This document shows positions 1-8,983 of a stretch of 50,430 nucleotides of DNA, piece by piece; position 1 is the first letter of the stretch; each line of letters begins with the position of its first letter. The notes under the pieces were generated by a model. It had not been told where the DNA came from. It ran no database searches and saw nothing but the letters and a program-made list of their open reading frames with translations. The DNA lies in assembly GCA_019636335.1 (NCBI GenBank), contig JAHBXR010000005.1:224197-274626 (forward strand), given 5' to 3'. Position numbers and translations under genes: made by a program. Source of the stretch: Pirellulales bacterium. Lineage in GTDB: Bacteria; Planctomycetota; Planctomycetia; Pirellulales; JAEUIK01.

Positions 1-216
1 AGCAGGGGACCTGGGCCGAAAAGTATAGCTCACCGTGGCGGAGTGGCCCGGCGGTCTGACCGATTCCCGCGTTTCTAGGTCCGTTCGGCGATAAACGCTT
101 CGGCACCACGGTTGTGGAGTTCGCGCGTTTTGCCATAATGAGGGCACAGCCGCGCCCTCGGTGCAGTTGTCCCACCTGATCGAGCGTCTCGCACGCCATG
201 TCCCGCGGAGTGCCCC
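1..216. other. Left-edge leader without assigned gene
   Basis: No reading frame here could be tied to a known protein. Frames open at the left edge close within about 90 bases, so this may hold the tail of an upstream gene, but nothing identifies it. The last bases carry a GCGGAG Shine-Dalgarno sequence at 205-210, six bases before the ATG at 217. Confidence 0.5.
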
Positions 217-1104
217 ATGTTCAAGAATCTGAGTACGCAAGTGCTTGGCACCAGCGCCTCGGAATCAGAGGTCATCGAACTTTCTCTGTCGCACGGGTTT
301 CGTGGGCTCGAGCTCGACCTGGTCGAGTTCGCCGCGCGAGCCAAATCAGGCGGCCTCGACAAGGCCCGCCGCCTGTTCGACAGCGCCAAATTGAAGCTGG
401 CCTACTTTCGGCTCCCGGTCGATCTCGAGGCCGACGAGGCCACGTTTCGCAAGCAATTGACCGAGTTGATCGATCTGACGCCGATCGCGGCGCAGGTCGG
501 TTGCCTGAGGGCCGTGACGACGATCTCTCCTGGCAGCGACGAGCGTCCCTATCACGAGAACTTCGAGACGCACCGCAAGCGGCTCGGCGAGATCGGCAAG
601 CTGCTGGCCCCGCACAATATTCGACTCGGCGTCGAGTTCGTCACCTATGCCGAGCTGCGCCAGGCGAAGTCGTTCGAGTTCATTCACGGGCTCGAACCGC
701 TGCTCATGCTGCTGGGCATGGTCGGCCAACCCAACGTCGGCGTCGCCATCGACCTGTGGCACTTGCACGTCGGCGGGACTCCGCTCGAGACGCTGCGCAA
801 GTTGAAGGGGGAGCAAATCGTCACGGTCGCGCTGGCGGACGTTCCGGCCGACATGCCGCTCGACCAGTGTGGCGAGAACGATCGGCTGTTGCCGGGAGAA
901 TCGGGCGTGGTCGATACGACCGCCGCGCTCGTGGCGCTGGCCGAACTGGGCTACGATGGCCCCGTCACGCCCGCCCCGTCGCGCTCGCGCATCAATGGTA
1001 ACTCGCGCGACGCGATCGTGAAGGCCGCCGGGCAGCACTTGGACAAGGTCTGGAAAGCGGCCGGTCTCTCGCCGACAGGCAAGCTCACCGCCACGGCGCG
1101 TTAG
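217..1104 (+). CDS. Sugar phosphate isomerase/epimerase-like TIM barrel protein
   Basis: A 295-aa cytosolic protein with no signal peptide. The pattern of the xylose isomerase-like TIM barrel (AP endonuclease 2) superfamily is visible: HGFRGLELDL near the N-terminus (a beta strand ending in acidic residues), RLGVEFV in the middle, GVAIDLWHLH around residue 185 and a late VALADVPADM strand. These acidic and His residues usually bind a divalent metal in the family. The ATG at 217 has a well-placed GCGGAG ribosome site. The family covers isomerases, epimerases and dehydratases, so the substrate cannot be read from sequence. It lies 61 bases upstream of the nuclease gene on the same strand, with no evident functional link. 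A second, distinct member of the superfamily is at 22594-23412. Confidence 0.85.
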   Translation: MFKNLSTQVLGTSASESEVIELSLSHGFRGLELDLVEFAARAKSGGLDKARRLFDSAKLKLAYFRLPVDLEADEATFRKQLTELIDLTPIAAQVGCLRAVTTISPGSDERPYHENFETHRKRLGEIGKLLAPHNIRLGVEFVTYAELRQAKSFEFIHGLEPLLMLLGMVGQPNVGVAIDLWHLHVGGTPLETLRKLKGEQIVTVALADVPADMPLDQCGENDRLLPGESGVVDTTAALVALAELGYDGPVTPAPSRSRINGNSRDAIVKAAGQHLDKVWKAAGLSPTGKLTATAR

Positions 1105-1165
1105 CGGCTCGTCGAAAATCGCGTCTCTAGGACAGTGCGTGCGCGGTTAGCTTTCCGAGGCGCTC

Positions 1166-2125
1166 GTGTTTCACTTCGATGGCCAACTGCGACTGACGAA
1201 AGCCGATCTGGCCGTCGATGCTCGCCGCCGTCAGGCGCAGTCGTTCATCTCGCACGCGCACGCCGATCACATGGGACGGCACGAGCTCGCGCTGTGTACG
1301 CCCGAGACGGGCAAGCTCTACCACTTTCGGCTCGGGCGACGGCGCATCCTCGAGATGCCCTACCGGCAACCGATCGACTTTGGCGGCCTGCGACTCACGA
1401 CGTATCCCGCGGGGCACTGTCTCGGTTCGGCCATGTTGCTGGCCGAAGATGGAGACGAGTCGCTCCTTTATACCGGCGATTTCAAGCTCACCGCAGCGGT
1501 GACCTGCGAACCTGCCGAGTTGCCCCGGGCGAAGATTCTCGTCATCGAGTCCACCTTCGGCGATCCGTACTACCGCCTGATTCCCCGCGCCGAGGCCATC
1601 GGCAAGTTGTGCGAGTTGCTGCAGCAAACGCTCGAAAGGGGAGCCACCCCCGTCATTCACGCCTACACGCTAGGCAAGAGCCAGGAGATTACTCGCCTGC
1701 TGTCCGATGCGGGCTTCTCGGTGCTGCAGCATCAACTCGTGTATGAGATCAGCCGCCTGTACGAGGAATGTGGCGTGTCGCTGGGCCGCTACGAGTTGTA
1801 TCCCGGCTATGCCAAGTTCGGTCACGTGATCGTGGCACCGCCGCGCAGTCAGAAGTCGTGGCGTTTGCCGAAACTGACGAACGTCGTGTCGTTTGCCGTC
1901 ACGGGCTGGGCCCACGACGAATCGGCCCGCTATCGCCTGGGGGTGGATCACGCGATTCCGATCTCGGACCACGCCGACTACGACGAATTGCTCGAAGCGA
2001 TCGCGCGGGTCGAGCCCCGCGAGATCTACTGCACCCATGGCCCGGTGAGCTTCGTCGATCGCCTGCGCGACGAAGGGCTGAATGCCTATCGTCTGGGGAC
2101 CGCTCCGCAGTTGCGTCTGTTCTGA
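1166..2125 (+). CDS. Metallo-beta-lactamase/beta-CASP-like exonuclease
   Basis: A 319-aa protein starting at GTG 1166. It shows the nuclease-type metallo-beta-lactamase motifs in order: HAHADH (metal-binding motif 2), PAGHCLGSAM (motif 3 His), YTGDFK (motif 4 Asp), a beta-CASP-like VIESTFGDP, SDHADYDEL and a final CTHGP. This layout is that of the CPSF/SNM1/RNase J group. The size and the ALCTPET segment resemble the DNA-ligase-associated exonucleases of bacteria, but no ligase or Lhr-type helicase lies beside it in this window. A processive nucleic acid hydrolase role is therefore inferred from family. The next 340 bases are non-coding, so it probably ends its transcript. Confidence 0.85.
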   Translation: MFHFDGQLRLTKADLAVDARRRQAQSFISHAHADHMGRHELALCTPETGKLYHFRLGRRRILEMPYRQPIDFGGLRLTTYPAGHCLGSAMLLAEDGDESLLYTGDFKLTAAVTCEPAELPRAKILVIESTFGDPYYRLIPRAEAIGKLCELLQQTLERGATPVIHAYTLGKSQEITRLLSDAGFSVLQHQLVYEISRLYEECGVSLGRYELYPGYAKFGHVIVAPPRSQKSWRLPKLTNVVSFAVTGWAHDESARYRLGVDHAIPISDHADYDELLEAIARVEPREIYCTHGPVSFVDRLRDEGLNAYRLGTAPQLRLF

Positions 2126-2466
2126 CGCAGCGGTTCTTTTCGCCGGTCGACAGCCGTGGGTCCGCACGCGGGATTGCGCTGTCCGATCGTCGCCGCACGC
2201 TCGTCCGGAGCCCGAATTCCGCATTTTCTGGACGGATGGTACGGCCGCAATAGTTCATCCACGAGTATGGATTGTAGCGGCGTCCCCCGGTCGGGCTGTA
2301 CGAGGGGTAACGTGTTTACCGAGGCCGCGTATAGCGGTAGATCGGACCGCAACGTCACGCCTAGTTTTGTTACGGGCAGACTTTCCCCCCGGACGATGGC
2401 GGATGCAGAGCTTTTGCACGGAACGGCAAGAGCTGCCGCCGCCACCACGGATTGGGGCCTAGAGCC
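2126..2466. other. Intergenic region upstream of EPS export pair
   Basis: This 341-base gap contains no supported gene. The one visible structure is a 15-base dyad at 2306-2320 (GGTAA, five bases, TTACC), which could be an operator or small hairpin for the downstream polysaccharide export pair. No convincing sigma-70 promoter or terminator was recognised. Confidence 0.4.
2306..2320. promoter_or_regulatory. Small dyad GGTAA-N5-TTACC upstream of export operon
   Basis: A perfect 5-bp inverted repeat with a 5-nt centre, about 150 bases upstream of the lipoprotein start. It could be a transcription factor site. Such short dyads also arise by chance, so this is only a candidate. Confidence 0.2.
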
Positions 2467-4623
2467 ATGCGGTATCTGTTGCGCGCCTTTTTCACCGGGT
2501 CCAGTGCCCTCGGCCTCGCGATGGTCGTGGGCTGCGGCGCTGCATCGGACCAGGCCACCTCGTACGACGCGTCGGGCGAGTTCCATGTGCCTCGGTCGAT
2601 ATCGAGCGCCGAGCCAAGACGCCTGGCCAGCGACGATCAACTGGCGATGGCCATCGCCTACGCCGACGAGTGCTCGCGCGTCTCCGACGCGGAGTTGAAC
2701 GTCTCGCCGGTTGCCGCGCGTGAGGCGTTGCCCCACTCGGTCTTCGTGGTGCAGCCGGCACAGCCGATCTCCGAATATTCCCAACCGGCCCCCGCGACGC
2801 CGGTCGCCAAGCTCATCCTTCCCCCCACCGATCGCGGATTCGCCACGGAGTTGCCCGACGTGGAAGAGGCGCCCGCTCCTCACGACACCGTGGGCATCTG
2901 GACTCCTCCCCCCGCCACCGGCCAGCCGGCCGAGCAGGGGACGCCGGTGATGCGTATTCCTCCCGCCCCGCGCGACTGGGCCCTCGAGCAACGCCTCGCC
3001 GATGCTCGCGGCCGGTCCGCTCCGCTGGCGCCTCCGACGCCACCGGCGCATCGTGCGCCGGTGACGGCGGCGGCGCCGCTCGTCGTGCCCGCGCCCGAGC
3101 AACAGGTCGACGCGCCGCAATCGCTGCTGCCCAGCGAGATCCCGTACGACGCGTTCCCCGATCCGGTTGCCGTGCCGACCGCACCGCCAACGGCAGCCCA
3201 CACGGTCGAGCAGGAGCATGTCTCGCCGATCGATGCGCCGCTGGCGGAACCCACACTCGATCAGGTCCCTCAACTCTCCGATCCCCCACTGATGCCGGCC
3301 AACGTGCCCGACTTCATCGGGCAGGAGAACGTCGAGGAGCCCGTCCTCGTCCCCTCTCGACCGATCGACGAACCGGCACCGGCGGCGGAGGAAACGCCGT
3401 TCGATCAAGACGATCTCGCGCCGCGGAATCCGATCCTGCTGACGCCCGAGTCGGATGGCCCCGACTCGCATTGGCCGTCGACGCTGGTCCCGCTGCCGCC
3501 GACCGAGGGTATCCCAGAGTTTGCCCCCGAGGCGCCCTTGCCGCAGCAGGCCTCGGCGCCTGTCCCAGCAGCGCCGCACGTACCGGTTGCGCCACTCGCG
3601 TCTCCTCCGGAGAGCCCACCGCCGGCGCGTCCGCTCGCGTCGGCGCCGGTGGCGCGCCCGATTCCTGGCGCGGCGCCCCAGCGTACGGCCGAGATGGAAG
3701 CAGTCTCGCGACTGGCCTTTGCACGCGTGCAAGGGGGCTTCTCGCTCGCCCAACGTGGTGCGCTCTTCGCGGCGCGGAGCGAATTCATCAGCACGGTGCG
3801 CTTGCTGGCCCAGGCCAAAGACACCGAACAGCACACGAACCGGCATAGCCAGGCGCTGGCTGCCGGTCTGCGAGCCCTCGAGGAAGCCGACTCGCTATTC
3901 CCCAACGGTTCGCGTGTCGAGGCGGATATCGACGTCGAACATGCCATTGCCGGACACCGCACGCCGGTGTTGCACGGCGTAGATGCGTCGAACATGACCG
4001 TCACCGTGGCCTTGCAACAGTATTACACCTACGCTCAAGAGCAGCTCGCGCTGGCGGGGGATGGCGAGCCGGTGGCGTCGATGGCGCTCTACGGCCTGGG
4101 CAAGATCCACGCCTCGCTCGCGCGGCAGCCTTCGACGAACGTCAAGGCGCCCGAGCCCAAGGCGATGGTCTTCCATCAGGCCGCCCTACTGATCGACGGG
4201 CGCAATTTCCTGGCGGCGAACGATCTTGGCGTGCTGCTCGTGCGCTTGGGACGTTTGCCCGACGCTCGCGAGGCGTTCCAGCACAGCCTGTCGCAACAGT
4301 CTCAGGCCCAAACGTGGAAGAACCTCTCGGCGGTGCATCGGCAACTGGGCGAACCTCAGCTTGCCGATCAGGCGCTCCAGCGAGGGGAACTGCTCGCCAG
4401 GCAAGGGACCAAATCGAGCGAAGCGGAGCTCGCGGCGACCGAGCCGAACGCCGTGCGATGGGTCGATCCGAGCGAGTTCTCAGGGGGCGCATCGCAAACG
4501 GCCAAACGCCCCACGCCCGGGGAAAAGGAACGGCTCAAGCCGATTCCCGAGTCGCGCGAGACCCCGGTGCTCGAACGCATCTTGCCCTGGACCGCGAACA
4601 AGAACACCAACGACCGCAAATAG
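2467..4623 (+). CDS. Pro-rich TPR lipoprotein paired with polysaccharide export protein
   Basis: A 718-aa predicted lipoprotein. The ATG at 2467 gives a short basic N-terminus, a hydrophobic stretch and a lipobox VVGC with Cys23; an in-frame TTG at 2452 is less likely. Residues about 30-400 are Pro/Ala/Glu-rich and probably disordered, rich in PP and PAP runs. The last ~300 residues are helical with TPR-like repeats (LGVLLVRLGRLPDAREAFQH; WKNLSAVHRQLGEPQLADQA). The gene lies 21 bases before a Wza-type export gene, so the two are probably co-transcribed. An assembly or scaffold role in exopolysaccharide export is inferred from that pairing. No catalytic motif is present. Confidence 0.8.
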   Translation: MRYLLRAFFTGSSALGLAMVVGCGAASDQATSYDASGEFHVPRSISSAEPRRLASDDQLAMAIAYADECSRVSDAELNVSPVAAREALPHSVFVVQPAQPISEYSQPAPATPVAKLILPPTDRGFATELPDVEEAPAPHDTVGIWTPPPATGQPAEQGTPVMRIPPAPRDWALEQRLADARGRSAPLAPPTPPAHRAPVTAAAPLVVPAPEQQVDAPQSLLPSEIPYDAFPDPVAVPTAPPTAAHTVEQEHVSPIDAPLAEPTLDQVPQLSDPPLMPANVPDFIGQENVEEPVLVPSRPIDEPAPAAEETPFDQDDLAPRNPILLTPESDGPDSHWPSTLVPLPPTEGIPEFAPEAPLPQQASAPVPAAPHVPVAPLASPPESPPPARPLASAPVARPIPGAAPQRTAEMEAVSRLAFARVQGGFSLAQRGALFAARSEFISTVRLLAQAKDTEQHTNRHSQALAAGLRALEEADSLFPNGSRVEADIDVEHAIAGHRTPVLHGVDASNMTVTVALQQYYTYAQEQLALAGDGEPVASMALYGLGKIHASLARQPSTNVKAPEPKAMVFHQAALLIDGRNFLAANDLGVLLVRLGRLPDAREAFQHSLSQQSQAQTWKNLSAVHRQLGEPQLADQALQRGELLARQGTKSSEAELAATEPNAVRWVDPSEFSGGASQTAKRPTPGEKERLKPIPESRETPVLERILPWTANKNTNDRK

Positions 4624-4644
4624 CCGGTACGAGAAACTGCTCTC

Positions 4645-5928
4645 ATGGATGACAGAACCTTGCAATCAGCACAACAAAGGGCGGCACGCCACGGATGGGG
4701 GCGGCGCGGCGGATTCCTGCTGCTGGCAGCCGCAGGCTGTGCCGCTTTGAGTTATGGCTTGTTCGCGCCGCGTGTCCCGAGCGCCATCGCCCAGGCACCT
4801 GCTTCGGCGGAGCCAGAGTCGACCACGGCGGAAGACGTTGCCTTCACTCGCACCGACTGGCAACTCGTCCCGGTGCAATACCTTTCTCCCGCGCAGCCGC
4901 ATTGCATCACCGGTATCGATTGTGCCGAGGGGGGCAACTGCGGCGAGTTCGGCTGGAAGGCGACGAGCATCGTGCCGTTCCAGGTCTATGCCCAAGGTGA
5001 ATATGTCGGCCACGATCGTATTCCGCACGTGCCCGAGTATCGCCTGCGCGTCGACGACCGATTGGAATTCGTCTATCGCGTCACGCGCAATGAGAGCCCC
5101 GAACCGTACCGGCTCAACGTGGGGGATATCGTCGACGTTGAATCGTTCACCGACGAAGGACTGAATCGGGAGCTGGTCATTCAGCCCGACGGCACGATCA
5201 CCCTGCGTTTGCTGGGCCAGGTCAAAGCGGCCCGGCTGACCGTGACGCAGCTCACCGAAGAGCTGAACAAGCTCTACATGAAATACTACAAGGAGCCGGC
5301 GATCACGGTCACGCCGCTCAAGGTCAATACGAAGCTCGAAGACCTTCGCGCCGCGGTCGATGCGCGGGCAGGGCAGGGTGGTCAGAATATTCGCGTCCGA
5401 GTGACCCCGGAAGGCACGATCCAGCTTCCCGTGCTGGGCTCGGTGCCGGTGCATGGGTTGACGCTCGACGAGGCGCGCCGCGAGTTGAACGAGCGTTACG
5501 CGCAGGAGATCGACGGCATGGAGATCACGCCCGTGCTGCAGGAGCGTGCCCCCCGCTACTGCTACGTGCTGGGCGAAGTGAAGGAGCCGGGTCGCTTCAC
5601 GCTCGAAGCGCCCACCACGGTCATGCAGGCGATTGCCCTGGCGAAGGGCTGGAACGTGGGCGCCAATCTGCGGCAAGTGGTGATCTTCCGCCGCGGCGAC
5701 GACTGGCGGTTGATGGCCACGATGCTCGATCTGCGCGGGGCGCTCTACGGCAAGAAGCCCTGCCCGGCGGACGAGATCTGGCTCAACGATACCGATCTGG
5801 TCGTCGTGCCGAAGAGCCCGGTCCTGGTCTTCGACGACATGATCAACCTCGTCTTCACGCGAGGCGTCTACGGAGTCGTGCCCTTCTCGACCTCGGTCAG
5901 CTATACGAACGTCGGCACGGTGTTCTAA
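4645..5928 (+). CDS. Polysaccharide biosynthesis/export protein (Wza-like, SLBB domain)
   Basis: A 427-aa envelope protein with an N-terminal hydrophobic segment (about residues 24-44), probably a signal peptide or anchor. A Poly_export domain begins near YRLNVGDIVDVESF and continues through IQPDGTITLRLLGQV. A second related unit has VTPEGTIQLPVLGSV, and an SLBB-type segment follows (YVLGEVKEPGRFTLE). The family forms the outer-membrane channel or periplasmic adaptor through which exopolysaccharide leaves the cell. The region between the signal and the first domain has clustered Cys (CITGIDCAEGGNC), which is not typical of Wza. It is the second gene of the pair starting at 2467. No polymerase, flippase or chain-length kinase lies nearby. 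Confidence 0.88.
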   Translation: MDDRTLQSAQQRAARHGWGRRGGFLLLAAAGCAALSYGLFAPRVPSAIAQAPASAEPESTTAEDVAFTRTDWQLVPVQYLSPAQPHCITGIDCAEGGNCGEFGWKATSIVPFQVYAQGEYVGHDRIPHVPEYRLRVDDRLEFVYRVTRNESPEPYRLNVGDIVDVESFTDEGLNRELVIQPDGTITLRLLGQVKAARLTVTQLTEELNKLYMKYYKEPAITVTPLKVNTKLEDLRAAVDARAGQGGQNIRVRVTPEGTIQLPVLGSVPVHGLTLDEARRELNERYAQEIDGMEITPVLQERAPRYCYVLGEVKEPGRFTLEAPTTVMQAIALAKGWNVGANLRQVVIFRRGDDWRLMATMLDLRGALYGKKPCPADEIWLNDTDLVVVPKSPVLVFDDMINLVFTRGVYGVVPFSTSVSYTNVGTVF

Positions 5929-5946
5929 GAGCGAGCGTCGAGTGTC

Positions 5947-8253
5947 TTACTCGACGGCGAAGACGCGCGTGCTTTCTTCCTTGGTGACCGGCGATTGCAA
6001 ATCGTCGGTCAGCAGTTGTACCTTGATGCGCAGGTCGCCCGGCCGCAGGCTCTGCGTCCGAATGCGATACGTCGTATCGGCCTTGGGAGCGAGTCGCGAG
6101 AGGCTGTCGAAGGTGACCGTCTGACCGTCGAACAGGTGACGCGTCGGTCCTTCGGCCCCGACGGCCTTCATCTCCTCGGGCAGGATCGCGCGCACCTGGA
6201 CGTTGGTCGCTTTGCTCGTGCCCTGATTGACGACGCGGATCTCGTACGTCGTTTCGCCGCCGACTTCGATCGGATCGGCCACGTCGACGACCTCGAACAA
6301 GACGGCCGGGATGCCTTCGACCTGAATGTTCTCTTCGCGCTCGGCGGCGAGCCCCCGGTCGCCTCGGCTCTGAATCAGCAGCTTGTGATCGCCGGCCTCG
6401 ATCGGTACCGCGGTGAACGAAACGCTGCCCGACTCGTTGGCCGGCAGTTCTTCGAGCGACCAGTGTACGGCGCGCGATTGCGGATCGAACTCACCATAGT
6501 TGTCGGCCGAGACGAACTTGAAGCCTGCCGGCAAATAAGTCATCAGCTCGATGTTCTTCGCCGGCGCCGTGCCGGGATTCGAGAGGATTACGCTGTAAGT
6601 CGCTTCGCGTTCGAGGAAACGGCGCTTCGCTCCGTCGAGCGCCACCTGCAGCGCCGGGGCCACTACTTCGATCTGCCAATCGTCCTCGATGCGCAAATCG
6701 CCGTCGGCGCGGGCCAGCATACGGTTGGCCGTCGGTCCGGGGCGCGCGGCGGTCAGCATCAATTGCACCTCGCGCGATTCGCCGGGCGCGAGATCGCCCA
6801 CTTCGTACTCGATCTGGGCGCCCGAGGGATGTGCGAATTGCTGCGGCAAGGCCTGCTCGACGACGACCCCGGTCGCCGCGCCCGTCCCCTCGTTGGCCAC
6901 GCGAATCGTCACGACGGCATCCTCTCCCACGAGTACGTCGGGGGCGGACTTCACCTCGAGCACCAACTCGGGCCGCGTGGCCACGGTGCGCACCGACGCA
7001 TCAGCATGGAAGCGGAGGGTCGCCAGCGAGCCGATCTCTCCCTCGGCGCGAGGAATGATCTGCATCTCGACCGACGTTTCGTCACCCGGGCGCATCGCGC
7101 CGAGTCCCCACACCAACTCGCCGGCGGCGCCGACCTGAGCCGGCGGAGTCGTACTCACCAGTTCCGCGCCTTGCGGAACTTCGTCGTGTAGCTCGACACC
7201 ATGCACGGGCACGTCGCCCACGTTGCGCACCACGACTTTGAACGTCGTCGCACGCCCGACTTGAACCTCGGCCGGAGCGATCTTTTCGATCGATAGCGCC
7301 GGGGCCTGGCTCCCTTCGCGTTCCTGGGGACCGGGACGCCCCGAGCCCTGCGCGCCGCTACTGCCGGTGACGGGGGGAAGTTGCTGATCGCGTTCGAACC
7401 CCGTGAGGCGCGAGCCAGATTGCGACGAGGCCTCCGCCGGCAGGGCCGCCGCGGGTTGCAGATCATCAAAGGCATCGAAGCCGCGCGGCCGAGTGGTGGC
7501 AGAAGGAGCCGCGCGCGGTGTGGCGGGATCGATGGGAGACCCCTCGACCGGCGGCGCAACGGCCGCCGATTCCGCGACGGGAACATCGGCGTCGGCCGGC
7601 CCGGCAACCGCTGGCTCCGCGTAGCGGGGTTGAACATCGGCATAGCGAGGCTGTGACGTCCGCGCGGCAGCCGGCTGTGGCTCGCGCAAGCTGTTCGGTC
7701 TTGGTTCGGCGTAGGGATCTTCGGGCTGCGACTCGGCCGCGTAGGGATCGGCCGGAGGTGCCGTGGCAGACGTGGCGAACGGCTCGCCGGGCAACTCCGC
7801 GGGGGGCTGCGTTTCGTCCGCATACTCCTCGTCGCTCAGAGGCACTTCGGCTTGCGCCGGAATCACGGCGGTCGGCGCTGGGCCAAAGGGATCGGAAACG
7901 CCCGCGGCATCGGGAACTTCCTGGTAGCCGACCTGCACCACGCGTCTCGGCGGGACGATGCCCAGAGCATCGTGCGCGGCGGGAATTTCATCGTCCTCGA
8001 CTGGTTCTGCGTAGCGTGCCGTCGAACGCGAAGCCGGACGCGCCACGTTGCTCTCGAGCGACGAAGCGTCCAGGGCTTGGATCGGTTCGAGGGCCTCGTC
8101 GCCCAATTCGGCGGCGTCGGCCGAGGCATCGGCGTCGGCAATCTCTTGCGGATCGGCAGGCGCTTGCAGACTGCGTTGAGCCTGCGCAATCGCCAAGACT
8201 CCCAAGACGACCACCGCCGTCAACGCGGATACCCGTAGCACGATCCGTTTCAT
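5947..8253 (-). CDS. Secreted DUF11-repeat protein with Ala/Pro-rich N-terminal half
   Basis: A 768-aa exported protein. The ATG at 8253 is chosen because GGAGAG lies just upstream and the protein then starts MKRIVLRVSAL, a clear signal segment ending near AQAQ. Residues about 30-315 are low-complexity Ala/Pro/Glu. The rest holds four consecutive ~115-residue Ig-like DUF11 repeats, each with the pattern VVRNVGD..GVELHDEVP or VVNQGTSKATNVQVRAILP followed by LAPGES or MRPGDET. Such repeats are common in bacterial surface and S-layer-like proteins. It ends 18 bases from the convergent export gene. A role as an envelope adhesin or structural protein is inferred. Confidence 0.88.
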   Translation of the reverse strand: MKRIVLRVSALTAVVVLGVLAIAQAQRSLQAPADPQEIADADASADAAELGDEALEPIQALDASSLESNVARPASRSTARYAEPVEDDEIPAAHDALGIVPPRRVVQVGYQEVPDAAGVSDPFGPAPTAVIPAQAEVPLSDEEYADETQPPAELPGEPFATSATAPPADPYAAESQPEDPYAEPRPNSLREPQPAAARTSQPRYADVQPRYAEPAVAGPADADVPVAESAAVAPPVEGSPIDPATPRAAPSATTRPRGFDAFDDLQPAAALPAEASSQSGSRLTGFERDQQLPPVTGSSGAQGSGRPGPQEREGSQAPALSIEKIAPAEVQVGRATTFKVVVRNVGDVPVHGVELHDEVPQGAELVSTTPPAQVGAAGELVWGLGAMRPGDETSVEMQIIPRAEGEIGSLATLRFHADASVRTVATRPELVLEVKSAPDVLVGEDAVVTIRVANEGTGAATGVVVEQALPQQFAHPSGAQIEYEVGDLAPGESREVQLMLTAARPGPTANRMLARADGDLRIEDDWQIEVVAPALQVALDGAKRRFLEREATYSVILSNPGTAPAKNIELMTYLPAGFKFVSADNYGEFDPQSRAVHWSLEELPANESGSVSFTAVPIEAGDHKLLIQSRGDRGLAAEREENIQVEGIPAVLFEVVDVADPIEVGGETTYEIRVVNQGTSKATNVQVRAILPEEMKAVGAEGPTRHLFDGQTVTFDSLSRLAPKADTTYRIRTQSLRPGDLRIKVQLLTDDLQSPVTKEESTRVFAVE

Positions 8254-8554
8254 CGGCCTCTCCCCGAACGGGATGTGTCGCATCGGTCGCCTTGGTTCGC
8301 CGCGTGAAGGCGCGGCGACGGACCGATGGATCGCCCTTGCAATCGAAGAAGTGAATCCGCGCCCTCACAACCGGCGAACGCCTGGAAGCGCGCGGGCGTG
8401 ACGTGTACCAAAACGGCGGGAGGCGGCAAAGGTCAGTTGCGCGAAGAGCGAGCCGGGGTGGCCGCCGCGACGGCAAATCGCCAGATCTAGGTGACCTGGT
8501 CGATGGTTGGCGCCGGCAAAAGACTGCTAGCGCAGCACGTGCCGGCAAGCGTTG
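8254..8554. other. Intergenic region between two minus-strand genes
   Basis: About 300 bases separate the pyrophosphohydrolase from the DUF11 gene. I see no supported ORF and no strong terminator or promoter. The bases next to 8254 supply the ribosome site of the DUF11 gene. Confidence 0.4.
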
Positions 8555-8929
8555 CTAGTTCGGCTCCCGTACGTCCTCGGGGCCGTAGCGGCCGCGGAAC
8601 TCTTCGACGGGATACTTGCGGCGATTCTTCACCATCTTCTCCGACATGGCGCGGGCTACGTCGATGCCCAACTCGTTGGCCAGGGCCAGAGCGTAACAAA
8701 GGACGTCGGCCAGTTCCTCGGCCACGGCCGAGAGTTTCTCCGGCTGGGCGGCCACGGCGCGCGACTCGGCCGGTTCGAGCCATTGAAAGTGTTCCATGAG
8801 CTCCGCCGCCTCGATGGCCAGCGCCATCGAGATATTCTTCGGCGTGTGGAACTGTCGCCAGTTGCGCTGGTCGACGAACTCGCGCACCAGGGCACGCAGT
8901 TCGGCCACGCGCGTGTCGTCGTCGTTCAT
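8555..8929 (-). CDS. MazG-like nucleotide pyrophosphohydrolase (dCTPase type)
   Basis: A 124-aa protein of the all-alpha NTP pyrophosphatase superfamily. It shows the MazG metal-binding pattern: EAAELMEHFQW followed about 30 residues later by EELADVLCYAL, with a conserved KNRRKYP near the C-terminus. The size, the N-terminal FVDQRNWRQFHTPKNISMALAIE and the W after EHFQ match the RS21-C6/dCTP pyrophosphatase 1 subfamily, which hydrolyses dCTP and modified pyrimidine nucleotides to monophosphates. The ATG at 8929 is preferred over an upstream in-frame ATG because family members begin shortly before LRALVREF. A nucleotide-pool cleaning role is inferred. dCTP deaminase at 31.5 kb acts on the same pool but is not linked. 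Confidence 0.85.
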   Translation of the reverse strand: MNDDDTRVAELRALVREFVDQRNWRQFHTPKNISMALAIEAAELMEHFQWLEPAESRAVAAQPEKLSAVAEELADVLCYALALANELGIDVARAMSEKMVKNRRKYPVEEFRGRYGPEDVREPN

Positions 8930-8983
8930 GACTGTTGCACTCAGAAAAGACGGGCTCGATATCCGCACGAGCGCGTGTCAGCG

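Noticed and set aside
1..216. Possible tRNA-like sequence at the left edge (GGCGGAGTGG...)
   Set aside because: No cloverleaf with acceptor, anticodon and T arms could be drawn.
2086..3846. A 586-residue open frame on the minus strand
   Set aside because: It is very Arg/Gly-rich and lies opposite the TPR lipoprotein gene, whose lipobox, Pro-rich region and TPR pattern are convincing. This is a GC-rich antisense shadow.
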